Shown in pieces: positions 1 through 12,325 of a stretch of DNA of 64,000 nt. The notes below the pieces were generated by a model. It was not told the DNA's origin. It made no database searches and saw only the letters and a program-made list of their open reading frames with translations. The position numbers were made by a program, and so were the translations under genes. This stretch comes from Enoplolaimus lenunculus (taxonomy: Eukaryota; Nematoda; Enoplea; Enoplida; Thoracostomopsidae): NCBI GenBank assembly GCA_030248215.1, contig JASANG010001677.1, forward strand, positions 1 through 64,000, given 5' to 3'. Positions within the stretch are counted from its first letter, which is position 1. Each line of letters begins with the position of its first letter.

Positions 1-11
1 TAACGCAAACT

Positions 12-195
12 GTACCGTGAATTAGTACACAATGCGCAGTGTTTAACAATTACTACGCTTGTGAAAATACGAAATCTGTACAAGGCGCGAAACTGCATTC
101 GGGCACTAGCGACCTTCAACGATTCCCTCCCGTGCGGTTACAGTTCGTCGAATGTTGGCTTGAAATTGAAAATAATCATGTGAGAATGGGCTAAA
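12..195 (+). mobile_element. Degenerate copy of the tRNA-like/TIR element family (type B)
   Basis: Shares the block GCGCAGTGTTTAACAATT and the 3' end AATAATCATGTGAGAATGGG with better copies at 27215-27472 and 62455-62712. The tRNA-like core is not recognisable. Confidence -1.
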
Positions 196-639
196 ACTGT
201 CTTGATTGGCTTTGCTTGCCAGCGAATTGTTTGACCCTGGCAAATAGTTTATATCTGTTTTGTTGTCCAGTCTTGTGTGGTGTCATTTCGCTTTATGTAT
301 GCAAAATTTTTTATCTGAGTATATTTGTTTTTATTTATAAGCGTGTAATGTCAGTCACACGTTACCGTACGTTCGGCCTGCACAAAAAATGTCCAAGAGC
401 TTTGCGAAACGGTAAAGACGTCCTTTAACAGTCAGCTAGTTAATACTTTTCGTCCGTTTAACCATCTTTAGCTAGGTACGGACAAAATACAGTTTCTCTG
501 AAACTGTGTCCGGACATGGAAAATATTAACCGTTGGACAGCCTATCTTAAAAGTATGAGGACTCATTTGGGTTAGATTAACTGAGAGAAAGCTATAAGAA
601 AACCTACTTTAGGGCTTCAAGATAGCTTGTATCGAACTA
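196..639. other. No gene recognised
   Basis: A 70-codon open frame (216-428) has no recognisable domain and no supporting splice context. Nothing else is visible. Confidence -1.
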
Positions 640-722
640 AAATAGGTCTCCGGCGCACGGGGTTCGAACCCCGACCATTGGCGTATTAACCATACGACCT
701 TACCACTGCACTACCAGTACAC
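640..722 (-). mobile_element. tRNA-derived sequence, tRNA-Asn-like
   Basis: On minus, an A-box-like TAGTGCAGTGG and a B-box GGTTCGAACCC flank an arm whose loop TGGTTAA would present anticodon GTT (Asn). The acceptor ends do not pair, so this is a tRNA-derived SINE head or tRNA pseudogene, not a working tRNA. Confidence -1.
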
Positions 723-814
723 AGTAAAACTTGTTGATATCATGTTATAAGTTAAGGTTATATTGTTTACAATATAATACAACTTTAATAGCGTTGCCTA
801 TGCTATGTGCTTCG

Positions 815-1012
815 AATTCCGCGCTGGTAGCCGAATTGGTAAAGCGGTGGACTCTCAATATCGGGGCCCTCGGATCAACCCAAGCCAGAAAAAACTCCAG
901 GAAAAAAAAAAAAGAGAAACACAAAAAAAAAAAAAGGAAAAAAAAAAAAAAGAACCCGGCCGGGCAAAGAAAAGGAAAAGGGCGCACAACAAAAAAAAAA
1001 AAAAACACACTA
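815..1012 (+). mobile_element. tRNA-derived SINE-like sequence with A-rich tail
   Basis: GGTAGCCGAATTGGTAAAGC followed by GTGGACTC resembles the D arm of a type II (Leu/Ser) tRNA. It is followed by long A runs broken by a few G and C. The Lys-rich and Phe-rich frames over this stretch are products of the A tract. Confidence -1.
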
Positions 1013-1603
1013 AAATCACTTTCGTGTATATGTATGCTAGTAATTTTGTAACAATAATTTTCCATTACGAAAAGGTATATTTTGATTATTAGAAATGTGT
1101 TTGAAAGTGTTTTTGACCCGTTTACTTGCCATACATCTCTATGGTTGCCATATCATATCACAAATATTTATTGTTTGCTTAATGTTTTTCGTTCAAATAT
1201 TTTGTCAGTATTCGTTGCGGTAGTCAGACTGCGGTTTTTTAATAAAATTTCAGGTGTTTAGTTTTAGCGAATTTCAGTTGCAGAATGGAGTTGTGGTCAC
1301 CACAGCAGCGAATGCAGTTATACTCAGGTAGTAGGTATATGACCACTGCTTAGGTAGTTTGCAACTACCATGACCATGGTTAAGGCGCTGGAAAAACCCA
1401 TAGCGGAAAATGTGGTATTTTTCCGAAAGGTGGAAAAACAGGGCCAATGTGTAACACAGGGCTGTTGTTACGGTGTTGCTTTTGCACCCGGAAAAGTACA
1501 CCAGTCACGGCGTAAGTTTTCCCTTGTGTATCCCACTTTCGCAAAATTGTTAACATTCTGCCTCCAAATTCCGCTTGATGAATCATTTCATTTTAGTTTC
1601 GGC

Positions 1604-1762
1604 ACATGTTACTTTTATGCCGTCCCGGTTTCTGGTGAGTCTGTAAGAGTAATTCTAGACATTTTTGTTTAGGTTCTGGAATAGGCTTTTGCAACGCTTA
1701 GGCTTAGTCTTAGGCTTAGGAATACACTTAATCTACTGTTACGGCCCTAAAAGTAACATTGG
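1604..1762. mobile_element. Short TIR element with TTAGGC core (variant ends)
   Basis: Ends ATGTTACTTTTATGCCGT and, inverted, ATGTTACTTTTAGGGCCGT enclose GGCTTAGTCTTAGGCTTAGG. Same end type as the element at 44364-44590. Confidence -1.
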
Positions 1763-2624
1763 TTTTAGTTTCAATTAGAATTTTCGGTATTTCTATAACG
1801 GTCATGGAAACACCTATTTTTACCGGAACCGGATATCTGGTTACACCCTGAAGCTTGCTCATGCCATATTTCAAAAGAGACGCTATGGCAGCATCTGTTA
1901 TGTTTCAGCCTCTTCAAGTTATGTGGCAAACGTATACACGAAAGTTTCTCGGCATTGAAGTTTGTCCAGTCGAAAATTTCACAAAAATGTCAGCATCAAA
2001 CCTTTGCGGCCGTTTAGTAATCACATTTGAAGGCGGCGGCAACTGTTTGGTCGTTAAGTATCTTATGGCGTAATGGATCATTCCACAAAATGTAACCTTG
2101 TCATCAGGGACCAGGATCGTCAAATTTATACAGGAAAATCAAGAAAAAGTGCAAAATTATGCCGGAGATTCGGATTCTTTCAATAATTAAAGAAAAAACG
2201 GTGGATACATCGGAGTTTTGGCCCATGTTTACTTTCTTGGGTATCCCGTTTTCTCGCGGACAACAAGAGTGCCGGAGAGCAGCATTTGCTACTCTTGTTT
2301 GTGCACGCGCGAAGATTATTAAAGTTTGTTGTTGTTTTTGTTAACCCCCTGATAAAATCAATCTCAACAAATAAATATTGCTATCCCGTTTTCCATTTTT
2401 ATGCGAAATATATAACTCTATTTTTCCGTTTCCCAAAGAAAGCATATAATATATTGTTTACACGAACGTCCACACGGAGGGCATTGGGGTGTGGCTACCA
2501 AGACAGCACGCACAGAGGGGAGTGACAGGTGGCGCATCCCCAACTACGAAAATCTTCGTTCCTCTCCACCGATCTAACAAATTTTTTGTAGTCTGAAAAG
2601 AATGTGATTTGGGTCGTATTGCAC

Positions 2625-2860
2625 CGGTATCCCACGGAAAACTTGCAGCTGTCCCGTTTTACCATTTGCCCGACAAAGGCCTGTCCCATTGTCCCGTTTT
2701 CCAGCGAAAAATTGCAGCTGTTCCGGTTTCCCATTTACTCGAAACAAACATGCCCTGTTTTCCCACCGAAAAATTGCAGCTGGTCCGTTTTCTCGTTTAC
2801 CCGAAACATGCCTGTCCAATTGCAGCTGTCCCGTTTTTTATTTGCCCGAAACAAGGCTAT
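2625..2860. repeat. Tandem repeat, unit about 62 bp, about 4 copies
   Basis: Units share AAATTGCAGCTG, CCGTTTT and ACCCGAAACA. The open frames on both strands here reflect the repeat period and are not genes. Confidence -1.
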
Positions 2861-4992
2861 CCCAATACGGGCGCCCCTAACAGTAACATTAGCCGAAATC
2901 TTAAACACTTTATATTAATTTTGTAATTTTTATTTCATTTCGAACAATTGTCGCGTAACGAGAAATTGCGACATATACGCGATTATTTAACCAATTTTGA
3001 ACGTAAAAAAACTATTTCCGTTATTTGCATACCGGTACCAGTTTTCTCGTAATTGTAGATGTCCCCTAATTGGAACTCTACTACACCTAAAGTCGCTCAT
3101 GTATAAGTACTTAAACTGTAAATATTATTAAAATATCAAAAATACATTAAAATAATAAAAATCATGTCAATTGTTGGCCAGTGTTCGACTGAACGCTTAA
3201 ATATAAACTGTCAAGCTTCCGATTAGTTACATTTTTAAACCTTAACATATAAACCAGACTTAAAAACAAATCAAATAAATTTAGAGATTCAAGAAACCAA
3301 TGGGCTTTCAGGCAAACTGAACCAAAACCAGAATGCCGTGTACTAAAACTTTGCATCATTCTACGAAATACAAACATATTTTATGGTTAGGCAATAAACA
3401 CCCTATTCGCAATGCTCATGACATGCCCTTGGTAAGTAAGGTGGGATTCTGCCTCTACCCACACACACAGTAAATCAACCTTTGCCTACCCAAATAGGCT
3501 GAGAAACTCAGCGCAATAAACTGTGTAAATACTCAAAACAATACAAAGATCGTTTTAACAATTTCAATACAATATTACACAAGACCAAAGCGCAACCCTC
3601 GGGTTTAGAATGCCAGCTCTTATTGTCGAGTAGTTAGCATAGACGTGTCCCTTACTTCAATCCAAAAATCCACGAATCAAATACTAACTTAACACCATAT
3701 TTCACATCAAATACTATTAATATTCAAACAACAACGGTTAAATCTGTGTTTTTCAGCTTGTCTCTAACATTTTTTGGCTTCTATTCGTAATAAATACGCT
3801 TAAATATATACATACGTATAGCGCATAACGTAAACTTTACCTGCAAACGTATATAACTCGCAGTTGGTCAATTTTTCCCTAGAGATTTTCGCTAGCAATA
3901 GATTTAACTGCCTAACAGCCAAAATAACAATGACTGCATTAGCTTTGCTATTTGCTAATCCCTGAACCATTCACTGACGTAACAACCTACAAAATGCTTG
4001 CAAACCTTCTCTGCGCTATAATATTCTGATCACAATTGCAAATGTAAACAAACTGATACAAACCAAATAACTTTCATACACAATGCAAGTATTTAGTACA
4101 AATTTAGTTAAGTTTTTTGTTTCAAATACTACGACCGATAACGGCTTTCGCCAGCTAAAACAGCGTTCACGGGCTTCCAATGAGTTTGTAGCGCTTTTTA
4201 CTCTGTTTTTTACAAGAACAACTTTAGACAAAGCCAAATTGACGGCATTACCCGAAAACAACTGGATATTGATTTACACGGATACCGGAGCCGGATAGTA
4301 AACTATTTACCTGAGCCCGGTGTTGACCTGATGTAGCGTCTAAATATGCGCACTGTTGGTAGTTTTTTTGAGTCGTTCCAAAATATATAAATAGGTTTGC
4401 TAATTAAAATTATTGTCGGCATAAATTGTTCATTCCACACTATTCCCACATGTACAAAGTAGTTTTATCATATCAGAGATCACAAGCACAAATATCTGGC
4501 AAATGAACCCTCCTTAAAAGGCTTAAAGCTGCAAACAAAAAATCTTTATCAACAACCAAGCGGGGTTGGTAATATATTTTTCGGCGACACTTAACTAAAA
4601 TGCGACTCAAAAGATTTGCGCAAATCAACTCATAGCTGGATCAACGCGTGTTATGAAACTGACGTCGCTGAAAAGACTTACGAGTTCATTGTTTCAGTTG
4701 CGATATACATAAATACATACATACGTACAACGTTCAAATGCAAATTGAATACAGGTTACACATCACATAAACGTATATAAAGGGATAAAGGACAAACAGA
4801 GGATAAGTTCGGTTCAAGACATCGATACCACAACGCCACGCAGACTCCATGCAATTGAGAAATTTCACAATTGTGTTTTTCTGGTTCAAAAGTTACATTA
4901 TATTTCTAATCAACCACCAACAATTATACTAAATACAGCCAGCTAAAGAATAGAACTGGTATTACTAACCGGTTGAGCAGCGTAACTGGTTG
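2861..4992. other. AT-rich stretch, no feature recognised
   Basis: No open frame with domain content, no clear inverted-repeat element and no tRNA-like core seen. Confidence -1.
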
Positions 4993-5188
4993 GGCCCATG
5001 TAAAGATCAGGGGCGGACTGTTTTTTCTGAGGGACTGCAATAGAGTATGTTTAAGCGTTAGACTATTTTTTTGCTTGGCTCAGGCTTAGGATTAGGCTTA
5101 GGAATATGCTCATTGTTACGCTGAGGCTAAGGCTCAACCATAGGAATATGCTTGTAATACTGTTCCGCCCCTGTTCTTTACATTGGCC
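4993..5188. mobile_element. TTAGGC-family short TIR element
   Basis: Left end GGCCCATGTAAAGATCAGGG and right end, inverted, GGCCAATGTAAAGAACAGGG. The body holds several CTTAGG/GCTTAGG units. No clear target-site duplication at this copy. Confidence -1.
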
Positions 5189-6536
5189 CCGGTGTTTTGT
5201 ATAGCGTTTACCATTGCATTTAGCTTCAAAGTTGCATTGAACAAGCTGGACGACACCATTGGTTGAAAATTAAAATCTGACCAACTCAAGTCAGTGATTA
5301 ATCTTCAAAACAGCAAACTGGTAAAAGAACTGCTGAAGCTAAAGACAGCTGTTGTTGTTGTTGTTGTTGGCGTGCGCATCATATTCTGGAAGTTGCATGG
5401 CTATAAATATCGCACAGCATAATCACACCGCATGACCAGTGTAAGTTGTACGAAATACTACAAAACAAAACTAACACCAGGTCCCGGCATCCATTATACG
5501 GACGTATGTTACGTTTAAGAACGCAACAGTAGGAGTAGTAATCTAAGGATATTTCTAAGCTTAAGCTCCATCGCAGACGTTAACTCTAAAACTAAGATTA
5601 AACCTAAACCTAAAACCTAAACACCGTTAAAGAAGCAGCAAGATTCGTTTTTAAACCCGGTTCCAACCCGGTGTATGTATCGTCATAATCCCACCATATA
5701 AACATCGTCAACGAAAAGCTCTATTCGAAAACAGGGCCGGGTTCAGTAATAATTGTGAATCCAAGTGTTGTCGTAAGAAACCAACTGCAGCATAAAACGG
5801 TATAATACATTTTGTCAGTATCAACCAAAACATAATATACTTCAGCAAAGCAGACAATAACTGGTAGTTCGCTATACTAGGAGGTGGGGGCCTACAAAAA
5901 CCACATCCACTTAAAATTTTCCCTGGTTCGCCCCCTACTCAAGATTTCTCTTTTTACGTTCCTTACCTTTTTGGGAAAAACACCATAACTATAAATTAAA
6001 CATACCCTCTCCCCTCAATCATATGTCATCTTTTTTCGATTGATCTTTTCTAATTTTGATTTATCCAACTTCCGATTATATTTATTTCAATTTGCCAATA
6101 TATATGATTGTTCTTGACTATCTGCTTATTTGTAAGCGTAACTAAATACAGGTTAGTGCAACTGACGCTTTATTGAAAATTCTGCAACAGCCCATTGGGA
6201 AATTTCCCCCGGTTGCAAACCGGGCCCCCAGATTGATGCCTCCTAGTCCACCGCGACCCAGCGAACGCCCATAATGAAATAGTACGTATTCCAAAAATGC
6301 TAAACATCCATGATACACCTTATTATTCACTCATAGAATTAGGCTAAATTTACCTTTCATTTCATTCACTAAATAATCAGGACCAGAGTGCGATCGGATA
6401 GCCCACAATGCCGGAGCCAGATATTACGCACACATATTGGAAAAAAAAGTAAAATTTAGTCACGCTATTCCCTAACCAAAAGCCCAAACTTTCCTAAAAT
6501 TGAACGTTTTCCGACATTAAATTTTAGTTTTCTTAC
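5189..6536. other. No gene recognised; short (TTG)n run at 5349-5370
   Basis: Only a seven-unit trinucleotide run and a minus frame at 6142-6330 without recognisable content. No gene or complete mobile element seen. Confidence -1.
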
Positions 6537-6947
6537 CAGGGTTCCAACCCGAACTAGATTTTATAGAAAGCGGAATCGGAATCAATTTTTTTCTGTCGGA
6601 TTCGGGATCAAGTTTTAGTAATTCTATTAAAAAGTTAAAGGTGTATGACTTTTAACTTTTGTTGCAGTATGCCTGTTTCTGTTACTGATCATAGTGTCAG
6701 TAAAAATTGTTTATATAGCTGACGGCATATACGTAACAACTCGGAATATTTATTACGAAAAAACCTACAGAATAATTGCAAATGAACGATACAAAACGAA
6801 ACAAGCAAAATCTAAGTTCAATAATCTTAAAAACTCATAACCGAAAAATCAAAATTCCGGCATTGGAACAGCAGTCAGCCGAAATCGGAATTGAAAGTCA
6901 AATTTTGCCACAGCTGTAGCCGGAATCGAAATTCCGATGGAACCCTG
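6537..6947. mobile_element. TIR element with CAGGGTTCCA ends and GGAATC-rich termini
   Basis: Begins CAGGGTTCCAACCCG and ends CCGATGGAACCCTG. Both termini contain repeated CGGAATCGGAATC. Left flank TTTCTTAC recurs four bases beyond the right end, which may be a target-site duplication. Nonautonomous hAT-like is my inference. Confidence -1.
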
Positions 6948-7487
6948 CTTCTTTCTTACGTCTAAAACTATTCGATACTTTGGCCCCAAATATTTTTTCT
7001 ACTGAATTTCACGTCGTACACTTATATTTCTGTTGACACAATGGAACCAATCAACATAAACAACAAAGTTGGTCTTGACTCTCAAACAAGAGTATACAAC
7101 TGGGTGTATTCCATTTGATCATAGTCTTAACAGTTTTCATCTGGGTTTGATGTAGGCACAAAGTAATGCAGCTGCGTAATTACTCTTGCCGAGAGGAACA
7201 ATCATCATCCAACCTTTACACAGCATAATATTAACTCCTTACACCTAACATAGTACAATACAATTTACCCAATTTGGACAAATCGTGGCCGAGCGCATTG
7301 CGTTTTGCCATCAACCAAACTTCATATTTGGAAGACATTGCTTGCAGTGTGTAGACAAATGAAACTAGAATATCTACAAAGAATACATTCTTTTCTGTGC
7401 AAAATGTTCCCAGTTGTTGCACACTCTTGTCGAAGAGTCACTATCCACCCTTGATACAACTCATTAGACACACAAAGAACGAGACAT

Positions 7488-10400
7488 TTAGACACTTTCA
7501 TAACCCGTAGAACGTTTTGCTCGAGCTCTTCCAATCAAATACGCGATTAGTACAATGACTACAAGCGCTGCAAGGCACGCACCAACTATGATTGGAACGA
7601 TTTCGTTTGTCACCGACTGGTCTGCTTTGCAAATTCGCGCTACAACAAAATAATAATAATAATAATTATAATAATAAAAATAACAATAATAGTAATAATA
7701 ATAATAATAATAATAATTGTTGCGCAATGCGCAGGACTTACCACTGCCTAGGTCATTTGTATTCTGCAAATATGCTTGCAATTGAACTTCTCGCAATTCA
7801 ATCGTTAATAATTATAATAATAACAATAACAATAATAGTAATAATAATAATAATAATAATTGTTGCGCAATGCGCAGGACTTACCACTGCCTAGGTCAGT
7901 TGTATTCTGCAAATATGCTTGCAATTGAACTTCTCGCAATTCAATCGTATATATTTCATTTTCAGTAGTATAAAATTCTTTCGCTTTGCATTGGTATGAG
8001 TCTTTGTTCGACGCGTAAATGTTAGATACATTTGCACATTTAAACGGACCTAAAACAAAAGAAGTGATAAACAATTAAAAATAAAAATAAATACTGGCTA
8101 GGTTTTTGAATTCTTACTAAAGTATTTACTTAAGTTATACTTAAGTAATTACTTAAGCCGCCTACTTAAGTACCTACTTAAGTTTTCGAACAAAAAAGTT
8201 AAACGCCAAATGTAAGCCATTGCCGTTACAAGAAAGTAATGGCTTGCTTTTTATTAAAGAGATACGATGAGTCTACAATTTCAGTTAGACCACGGTTAAT
8301 TCGCATGAACTGTTAATCTGTAAGACATCAAATTTAGTCAGCGACTTAAAAACGGCCAAATGGTTAAGTAATTACTTAGCACGTGTTTAAGTATTAAGTT
8401 GCGTTTATCAGAAACTGAGCCAATATAAAAAATATAATATTGTAAACGTAGTTAAACCAATTATATTTTAACAGTATAATGTTTAAGGTAACCGCGCCAC
8501 AAAACGTTCCAGGGTGCCAAAAATACCACGGCGGACAAAACACGATGACAACCAGGTATGTGCGGTCTCGGTCAAAAATCGTGACCCGAGACCGAGACCC
8601 AACAACCGAGACCGAGACTGTTTGGCCTCGGTTTCGGTCACCGTTAACGAGCATTATCAGCTTCTATAGCAGATATTTTTAGAATACTATTTTTTGCCTG
8701 ACGCATTAGAAGAATTAATATGACATGAATTTTAATTTTCTACAGTCATCCAACTTCACGCAATGCGCAAAAGTGTATTATCTAAAAGTATCTTAGATCA
8801 CTTTCAACAGATAGGATTGAGCGTCCCGTTGTTTTCGATAGTAATTTGAAGGTGCAACTTAATAGAAACCAACGTTACATTGACTACCTTCAGTTTTAAA
8901 GACACAACACATTTTACAAAATGACCCCTAATATTGTTTTCTTCCTCAAGACTCCACTTCCACAGCCAGCTCCAATAGCTAGACGGGCATAACATTTCAG
9001 GAGGCACACCGGGATTCACCCGAAAGAAAAACCAAAACGTTTAAGGAGAGTTCAAAATTTTCCTAAGACGGCTGAACCTCTGCCCTTTCCCTTTCCAGCT
9101 GCGGACTTGCAGAACTCTCACTGTCTTTTTTAAACATACCACCAGGAGCATGAGAGCAAATTTCCGTCAGCTCGTACATATCCTTGGTCTCCGGCTTTTT
9201 ATCACTGAACACAAATTCCACTTGCCAAGCAGCATCACCGGGTCCGTCCCAGGTAAGCATCATTTGCTGAATGTCTTTGCCAGTATAATTACACGAACCA
9301 GAAACGTCTGCGTCAGCAGGTACTGTTTTACTCACTAACAGAGGTGGTGAAGTCTGTACGATTCAAAATAATAAATAACAATCGTATATTCTATATTGAT
9401 AAATAGATAACAAAGAGACCTCGTTGTGTTGAGACACTATTCTGTGTGTTACACATACTCTGTTAAATACTAAATGTTTAATTCCTTTAAGTTAGCTAGA
9501 TTTTAGACAGATTATGTTATCGGTTCGGTGCCCATATTAGTCATTGACACCTATTTATACGATCTATATACATTATTCTATGGCGAACCGGACTGTAAGC
9601 CAAACAATGAACATCTCATAATTACAGAACCTCAAAAGGGTAAAATTATATTTTAAAACTGATAAACCGAAATTACTTGATATCCGCAACCGTGACTAGA
9701 AATTTTGACACAATGGCTGGGTTTCCAAAACCCTACTTAAGTACAACTTAGTACATAAGTACGCGCTAAGTAATTACTTAACCATTTAGTCGTTTTTAAA
9801 AGCTTACTTTGATATATTACCAAGTAATAGTTGAAGCATTCTAACCTTGGTATAATTGAAATTGTACGCTCATGAAGTCTACTTAATATAACGCAAAATT
9901 ATCACTTCCTCGTTATGACAGTAGCTCACATAGGCGTTTGTTTGTTTGTTTGTTTTTGCTCAAAGTTATATAAGTAATTACTTATGTCGGTGACTTAAGT
10001 AATTACTTAAGTATAACTAAGTAAATACTTAAGTAACATTTTGGAAACCCAGCAAATATGAAATATAACACATGAGCAAAAAGATATAATATATATGTAA
10101 ATATATATAATATATAATCATAGAATATACAAATTATTGGTCAGCTTTATGAATAGCAGACCAATATTCTATTATTATATTCATTTTGTAGTATATATAA
10201 CTGTTGTGTCACATAATGTACACTGGCTGCTTTTCCTAGACTCCGCATGCCAATGTTAATCGAAGAGTTACTGCTGCTGAGAATGTAAAAAAATTTTGAA
10301 AGAAGTATATGCACGTAACATAACAACTAAGCACCGTAAAATTACAAAATTCAGCTTTGTGACTGTATTCTCAACCGCTTGTATCCTAACTTAAAGACAA

Positions 10401-10619
10401 GTGATGTGAAGAAATCTGAATTCTGTTTGCGCCCAGATATGGTCCGCACTGCGCTTACCGATGTATCGTTGTAGGATACTTCAATGCCAGCTTGTATATA
10501 AATACAAGTATAGCCGCTTTCATCCACCAGTGTCCAATTGTGCACTGCTGGAGGGGTAGTGGTAGGTACAGCTGTCGTTGTTGTTGCTTTTGTTGTTGTA
10601 GTTGCTGCTGTTGTTGTTT

Positions 10620-10672
<53 letters not shown>

Positions 10673-11155
10673 GCTGATACTGCTTTTGTTGTGTTACTTG
10701 TATCTGCTCCAGATTTAACAATCACATTATTCGCGTCACGTCCATTGGAGTCGATTTCGGCAAACGTTCCAGTAAGTATGAGCGATACTAAAAGTATATA
10801 ATACAAGTAAATAATTGTCGTTATGTATGTGCTAGAGTCCAACAGGAACGAAATTTTGCCCGAACAGGAACCGGAACAGATATTGAATTTTTGCAGGAAT
10901 TCCGGCCGGAACCCGAATTCTGGTTGAACCCTGGTATGTGAATAAGTATTGTATACGTCACATTGTATCAAGGTACGATTCACAATCAAAAACTAAAAAA
11001 TATGGAACCGCGTTACCGATATATACGTATAATCGGGTTTCCAAATCTTGCGGAAGCCATGTAACAGACTCAAAGTTCGTTTGTACGTAGCCAAAGTACC
11101 TTGTGCATAGTTTACCTGTCAAGCATATCACAGCAATTTTTGATTTTAATTCCAT
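7488..11155 (-). CDS. LAMP/CD68-like lysosome-associated membrane glycoprotein, 5 coding exons
   Basis: Type I glycoprotein of the lysosomal/late endosomal membrane. Coding exons on the minus strand: 11155-11116, 10787-10459, 9353-9140, 8049-7885 and 7639-7488. All junctions are GT-AG, the phases join, and the product is 299 aa. Order: signal peptide split by intron 1 ([13 protein letters not shown], then [11 protein letters not shown]); a Thr-rich mucin-like stalk of about 50 residues; one LAMP luminal domain with W-x-L-V-D-x-x-G-Y-x-C, a V-S-G-S-C block, Y-x-C-K and VQLQAY; then a C-terminal transmembrane helix ([20 protein letters not shown]) with a short basic tail ending GYESV. That tail fits the Gly-Tyr-x-x-hydrophobic lysosomal sorting signal of LAMP1 and LAMP2. 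A single luminal domain plus mucin stalk is like CD68 or LAMP3, unlike two-domain LAMP1. Part of exon 4 and its donor is duplicated inside intron 4. The start is the only ATG that gives a signal peptide and fits the intron phase. Confidence -1.
7654..7949. repeat. Two copies of a LAMP exon 4/donor fragment with (ATA)n runs, period about 143 bp
   Basis: The block from the ATA run through TTGCGCAATGCGCAGG (intron start) and about 70 bases of exon 4 occurs twice, near 7701-7807 and 7840-7949, with one base change in the exon part. Only the 7840-7949 copy continues into the full exon; the other has a donor but no acceptor and lies within intron 4. Confidence -1.
8094..8419. mobile_element. ACTTAAGT-type TIR element, diverged
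   Basis: Shares many CTTAAGTAATTACTTAAG units with the copy at 9717-10052. Ends are diverged. Lies in LAMP intron 3. Confidence -1.
9717..10052. mobile_element. ACTTAAGT-type TIR element, 336 bp
   Basis: Perfect 14-bp terminal inverted repeats (CTGGGTTTCCAAAA). Subterminal palindromic ACTTAAGT units on both sides. Lies in LAMP intron 2. No coding capacity. Confidence -1.
10570..10676. repeat. (GTT)n microsatellite coding the LAMP Thr-rich stalk
   Basis: Long GTT run on plus, read as ACA/ACC Thr codons on minus inside exon 2. Length polymorphism here would directly change stalk length. Confidence -1.
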
Positions 11156-11457
11156 CTCACGGCGTGATTCGAAAGGATTCTATGGATGTTTGTCGGTTGT
11201 TGCAACACAACGATCCAATAACTGTGCAATTAAAAATCTAAACAAACATGTGGCTCCTACTACGTAGTCCTTCGAGTTCAATTTTATACTTGGTTTTCCA
11301 GCTGCTCTGTAAAAAGGTCTGAAGTTTTGGATTGTTCGTATCTATACTGACATAGGGGCTACGCCGTGAGCGCAATGTTAAACTGCCGCTATTTGGACAC
11401 GGCATCAAGTCGAAATAAGATGGACGGGCAAAAGACGACCTTGTTAAAATATTGTGG

Positions 11458-11760
11458 CAAGTAAGCATATGAGATATGCTTGTCCTGGTGTTTGTGCTCT
11501 GCATACGCAAAATATTCAAAGCACATTATGTTCTGTGATAGCCGGTAGCACACAGTGGCTAGGTGGGCCACGTGGCAGAGAGTTCGCTTAAAGATGTAAT
11601 GCAATATAGTGCAGTGCACTGTATGTAATAGTCGACGAAAAATGCAGTTGGACAGGCGGGCTGTGTGGCGCAGTGGTAGACTGTTCGTTTACGAACGGAT
11701 CCGTAGATTGAGAGTTCGATCCCCTCTCTGGAGGCCCGCTATTCTAGCTGCTTAGTGAAA
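11458..11760 (+). mobile_element. tRNA-derived SINE, family A
   Basis: Leader with ATATGCTTGTCCTGGTG and AAAATGCAGTTGGA, then tRNA-like core GTGGCGCAGTGGTAGACTG with B-box GAGTTCGATCCCC. Same leader-core-tail order as copies at 33536 and 36472. A reverse leader fragment follows at about 11811-11915. Confidence -1.
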
Positions 11761-11924
11761 ATGTCTGAAATTTCAAATGTTTTGACCCAGACAGACACTT
11801 TTATTGTCTACTATATATGTCGACCGTATGCTGTTGGCAATATACATACATTGCACTGCCCTATATTGCATGCGCCCATAACAAACAAACATGGCTAACA
11901 TGCTTACATTCACTATCCGGCCGG

Positions 11925-12325
11925 CAGGGTGCAAAGCAGCACAGGATTATACCGGAATCGGAATCGGAACATCAAATTTATACCGGAATTGTAATCGGAA
12001 TCGGAACTAGTTGACTGTACGGATAATTTGTACTGTCCAATATCATGTTGATTTACGGTGTCTTTTGGCTTGCAACAATTTTCAAAAAGGTTGCATGAAC
12101 AAGTTGCGATGATTTTTGGTTCTGTAAACGCTAATCTACAATCAATCATGATGTTAACTCATCGAAAGCAATTTAACAGATATACTGAGTTTTTATGTAA
12201 CGTATCAGAACAAGTAAGATTAAAATTAAGATTTAAAAATTCCGATTCCGATTGATTGTGTAATCAAAATCGGAACTCGTTTTGAATCGGAATTCTAATC
12301 GGAATCCGATTTCGGTTACACCCTT
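11925..12325. mobile_element. CAGGGTGCAA-ended element with GGAATC repeats, about 400 bp
   Basis: Begins CAGGGTGCAA and ends near GTTACACCCTTG, with ACCGGAATCGGAATCGGAA at one terminus and TCCGATTCCGATT toward the other. Its middle is found reversed in the copy at 40418-42259, which defines the family. Confidence -1.

Noticed and set aside
731-1092. Lys-rich and Phe-rich small proteins
   Set aside because: They are the A-rich tail of a tRNA-derived element.
2604-2926. Overlapping 100-codon frames with repeated CPTEKLQL-like units
   Set aside because: They follow the 62-bp tandem repeat and are open in several frames at once.
7592-8074. Frames rich in Tyr (YYYY) or Asn (NNNN)
   Set aside because: Produced by the (ATA)n/(TTA)n microsatellites in LAMP intron 4; only the exon part before them is coding.
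10455-10801. Poly-Gln, poly-Cys and poly-Val frames over the GTT run
   Set aside because: Alternative frames of the trinucleotide run that codes Thr in the LAMP stalk; only the Thr frame joins a LAMP domain and correct splice phases.
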